From: Dyadobacter sp. MSC1_007
Lineage (GTDB): Bacteria; Bacteroidota; Bacteroidia; Cytophagales; Spirosomataceae
DNA length: 64,000 nucleotides
Assembly (NCBI RefSeq): GCF_023667495.1
Contig: NZ_JAMOZL010000001.1
Span: 186,001 to 250,000 of the forward strand
Reading direction: 5' to 3'
Below are positions 9,115-18,049 of the stretch, piece by piece; within the stretch, counting starts at the first letter, position 1; each line of letters opens with the position of its first letter. The notes below the pieces were generated by a model, which searched no databases, was not told the DNA's origin, and worked only from the letters and a program-made list of their open reading frames with translations. The position numbers were made by a program, and so were the translations under genes.

Positions 9115-10182
9115 TCAGGATATCGCTTTTGAAACAATTTCCTTTACCTCCTCAGCCACGGCAGGTTCGGCGGGCGTCTGGAAGACGAGGCCATGCTCAA
9201 GAGAGTGGAGAATGGCTTTGTTACTATGTGCAAAATAGCAGGTTTCGATGCCCATGTCCTGTATTTGTTTAAGCAAGATCGTCGTGTGCGGCTTGTTTCG
9301 TTTCCTGGTCTGTCGCATATAAACGGCCCGTATGTTGCCGGTGAAGGTGCGACAAATTTCTTCATAGATTTCCGGGTCCTTCTGTGAATCGTCGCCGAGC
9401 AGTATGAATTGAAGTTCGGGATAAAAATTGATGATATTATGGATCTTGCGCAGCTTGTGTTCGTGTGAACCGCCGCCTGTCATAACAAAATCGTCGAGAC
9501 CGGACTTGATTTTTTTCAGTTTCATCACCGCCTTGGGCAAGCCATTTAGTTGCGAAAACCGCACGATCATATCATAGAGGTTCCATTCGCTGCTTGATAC
9601 GTAAAAGAAAACGTTGCTGTCTTTCTGCGGATGCGTGCGGCTGGCAAAGGAAAGCAGCTGATAATGCTTCACGACGTCGTCGAACGGCTTCCTCGCCTGC
9701 ACATTTTTAGATAACAGTAAGAATAATTTTTTAAACGATCTCCGGCTGTGTGAGATCAGGAAAGTGTCGTCGATATCGGAAATGAGGCCATAAGAGGTTT
9801 TATAGGGAAGAAAAAACTCTTCTGTGCTTTGTGCGTGGTACTTTTTGCCATTCCATTCATCGTCAACCGTCACTTCGTAGGTGTGCCAGCCGCTAGCCAT
9901 TGCTTCCTGAAACGGCACCTGAAACCGGAAGTAGCCGTCGGCCTCCGCGCGGGTTTCGTACGTTGCATTGCCTACATGCAGTGTCACTTTCAGAAACGGA
10001 ATGGTTTTAATAGAGAACAGCTCGATGATCGTTCTGGCGTAGCGAAAGCCGCTGCGCGTGTATTTGCGATCACCGGAAGGGTACTTTTTTACGACGTGGC
10101 CAAATACGACAAGCTCGTTTTTATTGGCATAACCGCGGTACAATTTTAAGTCACAACGTTTCATAACTATCTTTATCCCCAT
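9115..10182 (-). CDS. App1-family (DUF2183) phosphatase-like protein
   Basis: The product has about 355 residues. A beta-rich N-terminal half (residues about 25-125, with LKVTLHVGNATYETRAEADG resembling a C2/Ig-like sandwich) precedes an HAD-like catalytic core. That core starts at LISDIDDTFLI, the DxDxT motif expected for the nucleophile and acid Asp. It continues with FFYVSSSEWN, a Lys-containing segment and LLGDDSQKDPEIY. This matches the App1 domain, whose yeast member is a phosphatidate phosphatase. Bacterial substrates are not established. An in-frame TTG at 10191 could also start it. I prefer the ATG at 10182, which has AGGGA upstream. It is divergent from a lipid-kinase gene with only about 27 bp between starts. 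Confidence 0.85.
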   Translation of the reverse strand: MGIKIVMKRCDLKLYRGYANKNELVVFGHVVKKYPSGDRKYTRSGFRYARTIIELFSIKTIPFLKVTLHVGNATYETRAEADGYFRFQVPFQEAMASGWHTYEVTVDDEWNGKKYHAQSTEEFFLPYKTSYGLISDIDDTFLISHSRRSFKKLFLLLSKNVQARKPFDDVVKHYQLLSFASRTHPQKDSNVFFYVSSSEWNLYDMIVRFSQLNGLPKAVMKLKKIKSGLDDFVMTGGGSHEHKLRKIHNIINFYPELQFILLGDDSQKDPEIYEEICRTFTGNIRAVYMRQTRKRNKPHTTILLKQIQDMGIETCYFAHSNKAILHSLEHGLVFQTPAEPAVAEEVKEIVSKAIS

Positions 10183-10209
10183 TGACTTCAAGTCCCTAAT
10201 TTATAGAAT

Positions 10210-11106
10210 ATGTTGTCGGAACGGAAAGTTTTGCTGGTAGTAAATCCCATATCCGGGGATGTAAATAAGGATGTAATTTTTGAAAGAACGATTGAAAAAA
10301 CCGGTGCAGAGGGTTACGATCTCCGCATTTATTCCACTACCGGTAAGAATGACCTGGAAACGATCAGGGAAATGGTAGAAAATATCAGGCCTGAACGTAT
10401 TCTGGTCGCAGGAGGTGACGGGACCATTTCGATGGTGGCCGAAGCTATCCATAAAACGGACATTATCATGGGGATTATTCCCGCAGGTTCTGCCAATGGC
10501 CTCTCGGCAGATTTCGGGCTTTCGGGATCGATCGACGAGGCATTGGAAGTGGCGTTCTCTGATAATGTGACCGCCATCGACGCGGTTTGTATTAATGGGG
10601 AAGTAAGTCTGCACCTCAGCGATATTGGTTTGAATGCATTGCTTGTTAAAAATTATGAGGATAGTGACACGCGCGGCAAGCTGGGGTATGCCCGTGAAAT
10701 GCTTCGTACGCTCAGCGAGCATGAAAACTTCCAGGTAAAGATTACTACTGAAAACGAAGTGCTTGAAACCGAAGCGCTCATCGTGATCATTGCCAATGCT
10801 AAAAAGTATGGTACGGGCGTCAGTATCAATCCCATAGGCGATATGTGTGACGGCTTTTTTGAGCTGGTGATCGCAAAAAGGCTTGATTTTATTGAGACAG
10901 CTAAGATTTTGGCCGGCAGTACAGATTTCAACCCGGAGATTATGCAGGTAATCTCGGTCAAAAAGGCTAAGATCGAATGTGTCGATAAAGCGGCCCATTT
11001 CCAGATCGATGGAGAATACAAGGGGCTTGTGAAGGAGTTGGACGCTGATATTCTGGCAGGATACGTGCGGGTAGCGATACCATGGGGCACTGTCCCCGGG
11101 CAGTAG
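10210..11106 (+). CDS. diacylglycerol-kinase-family lipid kinase
   Basis: The 298-residue product has the DAGK catalytic domain signature: VVNPISG at residues 10-16, the nucleotide-binding AGGDGTISMVAEAI (GGDGT at 68-72), and GIIPAGSANGLSADF. The C-terminal beta-sandwich typical of YegS/DgkB-like enzymes follows (ALIVIIANAKKYGTGVSINP ... FQIDGEY). The family phosphorylates diacylglycerol, sphingoid bases or similar lipids with ATP. The exact lipid is not predictable here. It is transcribed away from a putative phosphatidate phosphatase, so the two may act on opposite sides of one lipid-phosphate balance. Confidence 0.88.
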   Translation: MLSERKVLLVVNPISGDVNKDVIFERTIEKTGAEGYDLRIYSTTGKNDLETIREMVENIRPERILVAGGDGTISMVAEAIHKTDIIMGIIPAGSANGLSADFGLSGSIDEALEVAFSDNVTAIDAVCINGEVSLHLSDIGLNALLVKNYEDSDTRGKLGYAREMLRTLSEHENFQVKITTENEVLETEALIVIIANAKKYGTGVSINPIGDMCDGFFELVIAKRLDFIETAKILAGSTDFNPEIMQVISVKKAKIECVDKAAHFQIDGEYKGLVKELDADILAGYVRVAIPWGTVPGQ

Positions 11107-11186
11107 CAGGCCACAATAAGCATTGCAGTAACAGTATTACCCTTCTGTGATGTGCTTTTTGTGACAAATAGCTTCACTAATACCCC

Positions 11187-12338
11187 ATGAAAATCGCATT
11201 TACCATCTTTTTGGGCATAATGGGCCTTGCGTCCGCATCTTTCGCCCAGCAGCCCGAGCTTTGCCAGGGCGCTTACTTCACCGAAGAACAAGGCAAAGCT
11301 TTTCTCGAAAAACATACACCTGCTTCCAGATTAGAATGGGAAGCACGCGCGACGCAGATCCGTAAACAGATCCGTGAAGGAATGGATTTGCAAACTTTAC
11401 CCGCCAAGCCCACTTCAAAAGCCATTATCCACAGCAGGAAGGAAATGGATGGTTACTCTATCGAAAATGTAGCATTCGAGAGCATGCCGGGCATTTATGT
11501 GACGGGGAATTTGTATAAACCTTTGAAAAAACAAAAATCCTACGCCGGTATCCTCGCTCCGCATGGGCACGGCGAAAACCCGCACGGGCGCTTCCGCGAG
11601 CAGACGCAGAAGCGTTGCGCGACGCTCGCACGTATGGGAGCGATCGTTTTTGTGTGGGATATGGTAGGGCAAGGTGATTCGAAGCAATGCGAGCATAAAA
11701 TGGCGAAGGCTTTGAAATTGCAAACCATCAATGGCATCCGCTCACTGGATTTTTTGCTGTCGATTCCTGGCATCGACCTGAACAGGATTGCCGTTTCGGG
11801 CGAGTCGGGTGGGGGAACGCAGACTTTCCTTCTGGCTGCATTGGATGACCGTGTAAAAGTATCGGTGCCAGTAGTGATGGTGTCATCGTATTTCTTTGGA
11901 GGCTGTGTGTGTGAAAGCGGACTTCCGATTCATAAGAAAGGCGATTACCAGACTAACAATGTCGAAATAGCAGCCCTTGCCGCACCCCGTCCGATGATTA
12001 TGATCTCCGACGGCGGCGATTGGACCAAAAACACGCCGGAAGTAGAATATCCGTTTATGCAGAAGGTTTATGGTTTGTATAATAAAAAAGACAACCTGGA
12101 AGCGGTGCATTTGGCAGATGAAAAACATGATTTCGGACCCTCCAAAAGAAAGGCGATGTATCCTTTTATGGCTAAACACCTGGGTCTCGATCTGAAAGCA
12201 GTAACCGACGCCAGTGGGCAAATCGATGAAGGACCGGCCAGAGTTCTTGATCAAAAAGACCTCGCAGTATTTGACGCCGCTCATCCGCGTCCGGCCAATG
12301 CGGTAATGGGCGACGAGGCGGTTCTCAAACTTTTATAA
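11187..12338 (+). CDS. secreted alpha/beta hydrolase (esterase-like)
   Basis: The 383-residue product has a signal peptide (MKIAFTIFLGIMGLASASFA). The alpha/beta-hydrolase fold shows the oxyanion segment APHGHGE and the nucleophile elbow SGESGGGTQ (Ser207). A likely acid Asp lies in MISDGGDWT (275 or 278), and the catalytic His is in DEKHDFGP (His314). It resembles acetyl-xylan-esterase and dienelactone-hydrolase-like enzymes, but the substrate is not determinable. The stop is 8 bp before a GntP-type permease. The pair therefore probably forms an operon that hydrolyses an ester and imports a sugar acid released from it. That link is inference. Confidence 0.85.
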   Translation: MKIAFTIFLGIMGLASASFAQQPELCQGAYFTEEQGKAFLEKHTPASRLEWEARATQIRKQIREGMDLQTLPAKPTSKAIIHSRKEMDGYSIENVAFESMPGIYVTGNLYKPLKKQKSYAGILAPHGHGENPHGRFREQTQKRCATLARMGAIVFVWDMVGQGDSKQCEHKMAKALKLQTINGIRSLDFLLSIPGIDLNRIAVSGESGGGTQTFLLAALDDRVKVSVPVVMVSSYFFGGCVCESGLPIHKKGDYQTNNVEIAALAAPRPMIMISDGGDWTKNTPEVEYPFMQKVYGLYNKKDNLEAVHLADEKHDFGPSKRKAMYPFMAKHLGLDLKAVTDASGQIDEGPARVLDQKDLAVFDAAHPRPANAVMGDEAVLKLL

Positions 12339-12346
12339 CCCATCGA

Positions 12347-13681
12347 ATGATCATCGTCATAGTTCTGGCCGCCATTGCATTCATTATCCTGAGTTCTACT
12401 GTTTTAAAAATGCATCCGCTGATCGGCCTGTTACTGGCTGCGATCGGAGTGGGTGTGTTTGCCGGGCTGCCGATTGACAAACTGGCCGAAACTATTGGGA
12501 AAGGTTTTGGTGAACTGATGTCCAAGATCGGCCTGATGGTAATCCTGGGCTGCGTTATTGGTGCTATTCTGGATAAATCGGGCGCTGCGATCAAGGTCGC
12601 GGATGTGATCCTGAGATTATTCGGAGAAAAGAGGCCTGCATTTGCCATGTCGGTGATCGGTGGCATTGTGGGGATACCGGTGTTCTGCGACTCCGGTTTT
12701 ATTATTTTACACAAACTAAATCAGATAGTCGCCAAAAGAACCGGCAAGCCACTTGGTACCATTGCACTATCGCTTTCGGGAGGGCTTTTTGCGACGCATA
12801 CGCTTGTTCCGCCAACGCCAGGCCCATTGTCAGCTGCTGGCAACCTGGGCATTCCGGATTCTATTGGGCTTGTGATTTTGCTGGGGCTCATTGTGTCACT
12901 CCCGAGTCTTTTCCTATCCACATGGTTTGCCGGGAAGTTCGCCGCAAAAGTCGAGTTGACTGAGCATGCGACTGTTGAGGAGCCTGTCATGGTTTCAGAA
13001 CAGTTGTTGCCGCCAGCCTGGAAAGCATTCATGCCTATTTTACTTCCCATTTTGCTGATCACCCTCGCCTCTTTTGCCAAGATCCTGCATTTTCCGGAGG
13101 TATGGACCAAATGGCTGGGCTTTTTCGGTAGTCCGCTTGTATCGTTTTTATTGGCGATCTTTTTCAGCTATTCGCTATTCCCGGAACGAGCTTCTGAGAA
13201 AATGATGGCCTGCTTTAAAAGCGGGATCGAGCATTGCGGGACCACACTTGTGCTCGTAGGCGCGGGAGGTGCTTTCGGTGCAATTTTGAAGGAGACGGAA
13301 TTAAAGGGAATGGTCAGCGAATGGCTGCTGCATAACGAAATGTCGGGAGGTTACCTGCTTGTCATTGCATTCCTGATCGCTGCTTTTTTCAAAACCGCGC
13401 AGGGGTCTACGACTTCCGCGATGGTTTTAACGACGAGTATCCTCGCGCCATTGCTGGCTTCACTGGGTTTTGTAACGCCCGTTCAAATAACGCTGGTGGT
13501 AATGGCAGTAGGAAGCGGAGCCATGATCGTGTCGCATACGAACGACGCCTGGTTTTGGGTGGTATCGCAGTTCACCGGCATTTCAGCGAAGGATACCTAT
13601 CGCACGCATACCATTCTTACAGGATTACAGGGTGTGGTGAGTTTTATGACGGTGATGGTGTTGTATTTTTTGTTGGGGTAA
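12347..13681 (+). CDS. GntP-family gluconate/sugar-acid:H+ symporter
   Basis: The 444-residue product is strongly hydrophobic, with about 12 membrane segments. It carries typical GntP features: MHPLIGLLLAAIGVGVFAGL near the N-terminus, PVFCDSGFIILH, and ATHTLVPPTPGPLSAAGNLG. The C-terminal block includes AQGSTTSAMVLTTSI and SHTNDAWFWVVSQF. Family members import gluconate or related organic acids with protons. It follows the secreted hydrolase by 8 bp. Transcription probably ends at the palindrome at 13730-13796, whose plus-strand copy runs into a T-tract. Confidence 0.92.
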   Translation: MIIVIVLAAIAFIILSSTVLKMHPLIGLLLAAIGVGVFAGLPIDKLAETIGKGFGELMSKIGLMVILGCVIGAILDKSGAAIKVADVILRLFGEKRPAFAMSVIGGIVGIPVFCDSGFIILHKLNQIVAKRTGKPLGTIALSLSGGLFATHTLVPPTPGPLSAAGNLGIPDSIGLVILLGLIVSLPSLFLSTWFAGKFAAKVELTEHATVEEPVMVSEQLLPPAWKAFMPILLPILLITLASFAKILHFPEVWTKWLGFFGSPLVSFLLAIFFSYSLFPERASEKMMACFKSGIEHCGTTLVLVGAGGAFGAILKETELKGMVSEWLLHNEMSGGYLLVIAFLIAAFFKTAQGSTTSAMVLTTSILAPLLASLGFVTPVQITLVVMAVGSGAMIVSHTNDAWFWVVSQFTGISAKDTYRTHTILTGLQGVVSFMTVMVLYFLLG

Positions 13682-13682
13682 A

Positions 13683-13808
13683 AAACGAATGTCACCCTGA
13701 AAACGAATGTCATCACCCTGAATAAAACGAATGTCACCCTGAGCGCAGTCGAAGGGCATCACGCATGTTCCCTTCGACTGCGCTCAGGGTGACATTAACG
13801 TTTTTTTA
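13683..13808. repeat. REP-like palindromic element with repeated half-arms (also a likely terminator)
   Basis: A perfect 27-bp inverted repeat (13730-13756 and 13770-13796) with a 13-base loop is built around the core CACCCTGAGCGCAGTCGAAG. It is followed on the plus strand by CG and seven Ts (to about 13807). In front stand two partial left arms, AAACGAATGTCACCCTGA at 13683-13700 and a version with a 3-base insertion at 13701-13721. Together with the arm itself this makes three near-tandem copies. It lies between convergent gntP-like and sucC genes and can serve as a terminator. A diverged relative occurs at 57639-57722. Confidence 0.85.
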
Positions 13809-13830
13809 CATTATGTCAGCCTGAGGCTTC

Positions 13831-15054
13831 CTAAACTCCCAGCTCAGCCAGAACTTCTGAAACTTTCGCAGCTGCTTCTTTGAACTCGATTGCAGACGAC
13901 ACTTTCAGGCCTGATTCGTTGATAATGCGGGCACCTTCTTCTGCGTTTGTTCCTTGCAGACGAACGATGATCGGTACGGGAATCTCGCCAATGGCTTTGT
14001 AAGCTTCCACTACACCAGCCGCAACACGGTCGCAACGAACGATACCTCCGAAGATATTGATCAGGATCGCTTTAACGTTCGGGTCTTTCAGGATGATACG
14101 GAAACCAGCTTCTACGGTGCGTGCGTTCGCGCCACCTCCAACATCCAGGAAGTTAGCCGGTTCACCGCCTGAAAGCTTGATAAGATCCATCGTTGCCATC
14201 GCAAGTCCGGCGCCATTTACCATACATCCTACGTTTCCATCGAGTTTTACATAGTTCAGGTTGTTAGCACCTGCTTCTACTTCCAAAGGATCTTCTTCGT
14301 TGGTGTCGCGCATTTCGGCCAGCTCAGGATGACGGAACAATGCATTATCGTCCAGATCAACTTTGGCATCAACGGCAAGAATTTTATTATCAGATGTTTT
14401 CAAAACCGGGTTGATCTCAAACATCGAAGAGTCACTTTCAACGTATGCCTTGTAAAGTGCTGTGATGAATTTCACCATTTCTTTGAAGGCATCTCCTTCA
14501 AGTCCAAGAGCGAATGCCACTTTACGGGCCTGGAATGGCTGCAATCCAACTTTTGGATCAATCCATTCCTTCATGATTTTTTCAGGAGTATGTTCTGCCA
14601 CTTCCTCAATGTCCATTCCACCTTCGGTGCTGGCCATGATCACGTTGCAGTTCTTTGCGCGGTCCAAAAGGATCGACAGGTAATATTCTTTCGGTTCGCT
14701 TGGTCCCGGATAATATACGTCCTCGGCAATAAGGACTTTGTTTACACGCTTTCCATCAGGGCCGGTCTGGTGCGTTACCAATACTTTGCCCAAAATATTG
14801 TTGGAGATAGTCCTTACATCTTCGACAGACTTAGCCAATGCTACACCACGTTGTTCGGTGCCTACTATACGGCCTTTTCCGCGGCCACCTGCGTGGATCT
14901 GCGATTTAACAACATACCATTTGGTGCCTGTTTGCTGGCTCAGCTCACGTGCAACTTCCACCGCTTTGTCGGGGGTATCGGCCACGAGCCCTTCCTGAAT
15001 ACGCACACCGTATTTTTTAAGAACGCTTTTGCCTTGATATTCGTGAATATTCAT
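13831..15054 (-). CDS. sucC: succinyl-CoA synthetase, ADP-forming, beta subunit
   Basis: The 407-residue TCA-cycle enzyme subunit makes ATP (or GTP) from succinyl-CoA together with SucD. It starts with MNIHEYQGKSVLKKYGV, the family hallmark. It continues through the ATP-grasp domain (KSQIHAGGRGKGR, MFEINPV) and the C-terminal CoA-ligase domain (NGAGLAMATMDLIKLSGG, ANFLDVGGGA, INIFGGIVRCD, VRLQGTNAEEG). The length is normal. sucD is not adjacent in this window, so the two subunit genes are probably unlinked here. The gene is transcribed divergently from the ABC ATPase at 15141. Confidence 0.97.
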   Translation of the reverse strand: MNIHEYQGKSVLKKYGVRIQEGLVADTPDKAVEVARELSQQTGTKWYVVKSQIHAGGRGKGRIVGTEQRGVALAKSVEDVRTISNNILGKVLVTHQTGPDGKRVNKVLIAEDVYYPGPSEPKEYYLSILLDRAKNCNVIMASTEGGMDIEEVAEHTPEKIMKEWIDPKVGLQPFQARKVAFALGLEGDAFKEMVKFITALYKAYVESDSSMFEINPVLKTSDNKILAVDAKVDLDDNALFRHPELAEMRDTNEEDPLEVEAGANNLNYVKLDGNVGCMVNGAGLAMATMDLIKLSGGEPANFLDVGGGANARTVEAGFRIILKDPNVKAILINIFGGIVRCDRVAAGVVEAYKAIGEIPVPIIVRLQGTNAEEGARIINESGLKVSSAIEFKEAAAKVSEVLAELGV

Positions 15055-15140
15055 GAGTATAAAAGTAAATTGGTATTTTCACGGCAAATTAAGGAATTAA
15101 TCAAAACGGGCGTAGGTTTTCGCCCAATTATCTTTTCATC

Positions 15141-15812
15141 ATGGACTTACTTCAGGCGACCGGAATCAGGCGTACTTATGGTTCTTTACAGGTTTTGAAG
15201 GGTATTGATCTGGAAGTAAAAAAAAGTGAGGTAGTAGCGATCGTGGGGCCGTCGGGCGCTGGTAAGAGCACGTTCTTGCATATTCTTGGCACACTCGACA
15301 AACCTGAGTCAGGGCAGGTTTTTATTGAGGGGATTGATGTGTTTACTCAGCGTGACAAAGACCTTGCACGGTTCAGAAATGAGAAGATCGGGTTCATCTT
15401 TCAATTCCACAATCTGCTGGCCGAATTTACCGCATTGGAGAACGTTTGCATGCCGGGCTATATCAGTGGCCAGGGCGATGAGAAAGACATTCAGAAAAGG
15501 GCTAAGGAGCTGCTCGAAATGCTGGGCCTGTCCAGTCGGATGGAGCATTTACCTTCGCAGCTTTCTGGCGGGGAGCAGCAGCGCGTCGCGGTGGCCAGGG
15601 CATTGTTGAACAAGCCCGCTATCGTGCTCGCCGACGAACCCAGCGGTAACCTCGATTCTCACAATGCATTGGATCTTCACCAGCTGTTTTTCAAACTGCG
15701 GGACGAAACCGGGCAAACGTTTGTCATCGTTACCCATAATGAAGAACTAGCCGAAATGGCCGATCGAAGATTGGTCATGCAGGATGGGTTAATGGTTCAG
15801 CATCTGAGTTGA
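15141..15812 (+). CDS. ABC transporter ATP-binding protein, LolD-like
   Basis: The 223-residue ATPase has Walker A GPSGAGKST (36-44), Q-loop FIFQFHNLL, signature LSGGEQQRVAVARAL, Walker B IVLADEPSGNLDS and H-loop VTHN. Sequence and length match the MacB/LolD class, which powers FtsX-like permeases. In Gram-negatives LolD drives release of outer-membrane lipoproteins from the inner membrane. No permease gene is adjacent, so it is an orphan ATPase that must pair with LolC/E-like proteins encoded elsewhere. It stands alone between the sucC start and the groEL end. Confidence 0.9.
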   Translation: MDLLQATGIRRTYGSLQVLKGIDLEVKKSEVVAIVGPSGAGKSTFLHILGTLDKPESGQVFIEGIDVFTQRDKDLARFRNEKIGFIFQFHNLLAEFTALENVCMPGYISGQGDEKDIQKRAKELLEMLGLSSRMEHLPSQLSGGEQQRVAVARALLNKPAIVLADEPSGNLDSHNALDLHQLFFKLRDETGQTFVIVTHNEELAEMADRRLVMQDGLMVQHLS

Positions 15813-15828
15813 CTCCGCATTAGCAAAA

Positions 15829-15860
15829 AAACCGGCTGCCAGTTACCTGACAGCCGGTTT
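15829..15860. terminator. bidirectional terminator between the ABC ATPase and groEL
   Basis: AAACCGGCTG (15829-15838) pairs perfectly with CAGCCGGTTT (15851-15860) around a 12-base loop. There are A-rich bases before it and T-rich bases after it. It lies in the 78-bp gap between convergent genes and can act in both directions. Confidence 0.85.
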
Positions 15861-15890
15861 TATATATTTTCCGAAGAAACGGAGGCTTGA

Positions 15891-17522
15891 TTACATCATG
15901 CCGCCCATTCCGCCGCCGTGGCTGTGGCCGCCGCCAGCAGGAGCTTCTTCTGGCTCGTCAGCGATCACACATTCTGTTGTAAGCAACAGACCAGCGATAG
16001 ATGCTGCGTTTTCCAGAGCAAGACGTGATACTTTCTTAGGATCGATGATACCAGCTTCCAAAAGGTCTGTGTAAACATTGTCCTTCGCGTTGTATCCGTA
16101 AGCGCCGGTTCCTTCTTTCACTTTCTGAACAACCACAGATGGTTCCTGACCTGAGTTAGAAACGATGGTTCTCAAAGGAGCTTCCAAAGCAACACGGATG
16201 ATATTGATACCGGTTTTTTCGTCTTCGTTTGAACCTTCAACGCCTTCAAGAGCAGCAGTTGCACGGATGTAAGCTACACCACCACCAGCAACAATACCTT
16301 CTTCAACAGCAGCGCGGGTTGCGTGCAATGCATCGTCAACGCGGTCTTTTTTCTCTTTCATTTCAACCTCAGTTGCAGCTCCGATATAAAGGATAGCTAC
16401 ACCACCTGACAATTTAGCCAGACGCTCCTGAAGTTTTTCGCGATCGTAGTCAGATGTAGTATTTTCGATCTGAGCTTTGATCTGGTTAACACGGCCCTGG
16501 ATATCTTCAGAGTTTCCTGATCCGTTAACCAATGTAGTGTTGTCTTTGTCGATAATCGCTTTTTCGCAAGTACCAAGGTATTCCAAAGTAGCGTTTTCCA
16601 ATTTGAAACCACGCTCTTCGCTGATAACGGTACCACCAGTGATGATAGCGATATCTTCAAGCATTGCTTTACGACGGTCACCGAAACCAGGAGCTTTAAC
16701 GGCTGCTACTTTCAATGCACCACGGATTTTGTTTACTACCAAAGTAGCAAGTGCTTCTCCGTCAACATCTTCTGCAAGAATAAGCAAAGGACGGCCGGTT
16801 TGAGCTACTGCTTCCAATACAGGAAGAAGTTCTTTCATGGAAGAAACTTTCTTCTCAGAGATCAAGATATATGGACGCTCAAGATCAGCTTCCATTTTCT
16901 CAGTGTTGGTTACGAAGTATGGAGACAGGTAACCACGGTCGAACTGCATACCTTCCACAGTTTTAACTTCTGTTTCGGTTCCGCGAGCTTCTTCAACAGT
17001 GATAACACCTTCTTTACCTACTTTCTCCATTGCCTCAGCGATCATGTTACCGATCTCTTCGTCATGGTTTGCAGAGATAGTAGCAACCTGAGCGATCTCT
17101 TTTGAAGTAGAGATATTTTTTTTCTGTTTTTCCAGATCTTTCACGATGATTGAAACCGCTTTGTCGATACCGCGTTTCAAATCCATCGGGTTAGCACCGG
17201 CAGCTACGTTTTTCACACCGATCGAGTAAATCGCCTGTGCAAGAACGGTAGCAGTAGTAGTACCATCACCAGCTGAATCAGCAGTTTTAGATGCTACTTC
17301 TTTCACCAGCTGAGCTCCCATGTTTTCGATAGGATCTTTCAGGTCAATTTCTTTGGCAACAGTAACACCATCTTTTGTGATGCTTGGAGAACCGAATTTC
17401 TTGTCAATTACAACATTACGACCGCGAGGCCCCAATGTAACTTTAACGGCGTCAGCCAATGTGTCCACGCCCTTCTTGATCTTGTCGCGTGCTTCTGTGT
17501 CAAAAAATATTTTCTTAGACAT
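15891..17522 (-). CDS. groEL: chaperonin GroEL (60-kDa subunit)
   Basis: The 543-residue chaperonin is of standard length. It starts [20 protein letters not shown] and contains the ATP-binding [10 protein letters not shown] segment, the apical-domain stretch [10 protein letters not shown], and the C-terminal Gly-Met tail (GGMGGMM). It forms the double-ring folding chamber for cytosolic proteins with GroES. It is the second gene of the groES-groEL operon, 57 bp after groES. The tail carries two extra His residues (HSHGGG), common in Bacteroidota. Confidence 0.98.
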   Translation of the reverse strand: MSKKIFFDTEARDKIKKGVDTLADAVKVTLGPRGRNVVIDKKFGSPSITKDGVTVAKEIDLKDPIENMGAQLVKEVASKTADSAGDGTTTATVLAQAIYSIGVKNVAAGANPMDLKRGIDKAVSIIVKDLEKQKKNISTSKEIAQVATISANHDEEIGNMIAEAMEKVGKEGVITVEEARGTETEVKTVEGMQFDRGYLSPYFVTNTEKMEADLERPYILISEKKVSSMKELLPVLEAVAQTGRPLLILAEDVDGEALATLVVNKIRGALKVAAVKAPGFGDRRKAMLEDIAIITGGTVISEERGFKLENATLEYLGTCEKAIIDKDNTTLVNGSGNSEDIQGRVNQIKAQIENTTSDYDREKLQERLAKLSGGVAILYIGAATEVEMKEKKDRVDDALHATRAAVEEGIVAGGGVAYIRATAALEGVEGSNEDEKTGINIIRVALEAPLRTIVSNSGQEPSVVVQKVKEGTGAYGYNAKDNVYTDLLEAGIIDPKKVSRLALENAASIAGLLLTTECVIADEPEEAPAGGGHSHGGGMGGMM

Positions 17523-17579
17523 AACAATTAATAATTTAAAGAAACTTTAAGAGAAACTATGAATTTGATGATCGGACTA

Positions 17580-17876
17580 TTAACCGATTACGGCGTAGAT
17601 GTCCGATTCACGCATGATCAGGACATCTTTTCCTTCATACGCCAATTCAGTGCCTGAATACTTACCGTACAATACGGTATCTCCAACTTTTACTGTAAGC
17701 GGCTCGTCTTTTTTACCTGGACCGACAGCAAGTACGGTTCCACGTTGAGGCTTTTCTTTTGCAGTATCAGGGATAATGATACCAAATGCTGTTTTTTCTT
17801 CGGCTGGGGCTGGTTCGATAAGAACGCGGTCAGCTAGCGGTTGTACATTCACTTGTATTTCTGCTAAAGTTGACAT
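17580..17876 (-). CDS. groES: co-chaperonin GroES
   Basis: The 98-residue heptameric lid of GroEL contains [20 protein letters not shown], the mobile-loop segment [18 protein letters not shown], and the closing region [13 protein letters not shown]. It is the first gene of the chaperonin operon. No CIRCE element was found in front of it. The 228-bp upstream gap holds a sigma-54-like site on this strand (17931-17946), about 55 bp before the ATG. Confidence 0.97.
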   Translation of the reverse strand: MSTLAEIQVNVQPLADRVLIEPAPAEEKTAFGIIIPDTAKEKPQRGTVLAVGPGKKDEPLTVKVGDTVLYGKYSGTELAYEGKDVLIMRESDIYAVIG

Positions 17877-17930
17877 AAATATTAAACGTTTATTTTTGAT
17901 TGTCAGTAAAGATTAGACTGACATGCCAGT

Positions 17931-17946
17931 AGCACAATCTATGCCA
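17931..17946 (-). promoter_or_regulatory. sigma-54-like -24/-12 site upstream of groES
   Basis: On the minus strand TGGCATAGATTGTGCT has the obligatory GG-N10-GC spacing of sigma-54 promoters. It agrees with TGGCAyr-N4-TTGCW at about 9 of 12 conserved positions. A start site about 12 bp further on would give a groES leader of roughly 45 nt. A single such match can occur by chance. Confidence 0.3.
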
Positions 17947-18049
17947 GCGCATCCGCTCTGACATTTTTTCCGGGAAGTGTGACAAATTTGTACCTAATCA
18001 TGTCGTTATAGGAATATTAGAGCATTCATGTGTCAGAGAAACTGAAATT

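Noticed and set aside
10201..10998. 265-codon frame antisense to the lipid-kinase gene
   Set aside because: It lies entirely opposite a gene with clear DAGK motifs and shows no recognisable domain or signal. It is a shadow frame.
14329..15198. 289-codon frame antisense to sucC
   Set aside because: It is a mirror of the strongly conserved sucC frame, and its amino-acid pattern is not protein-like.
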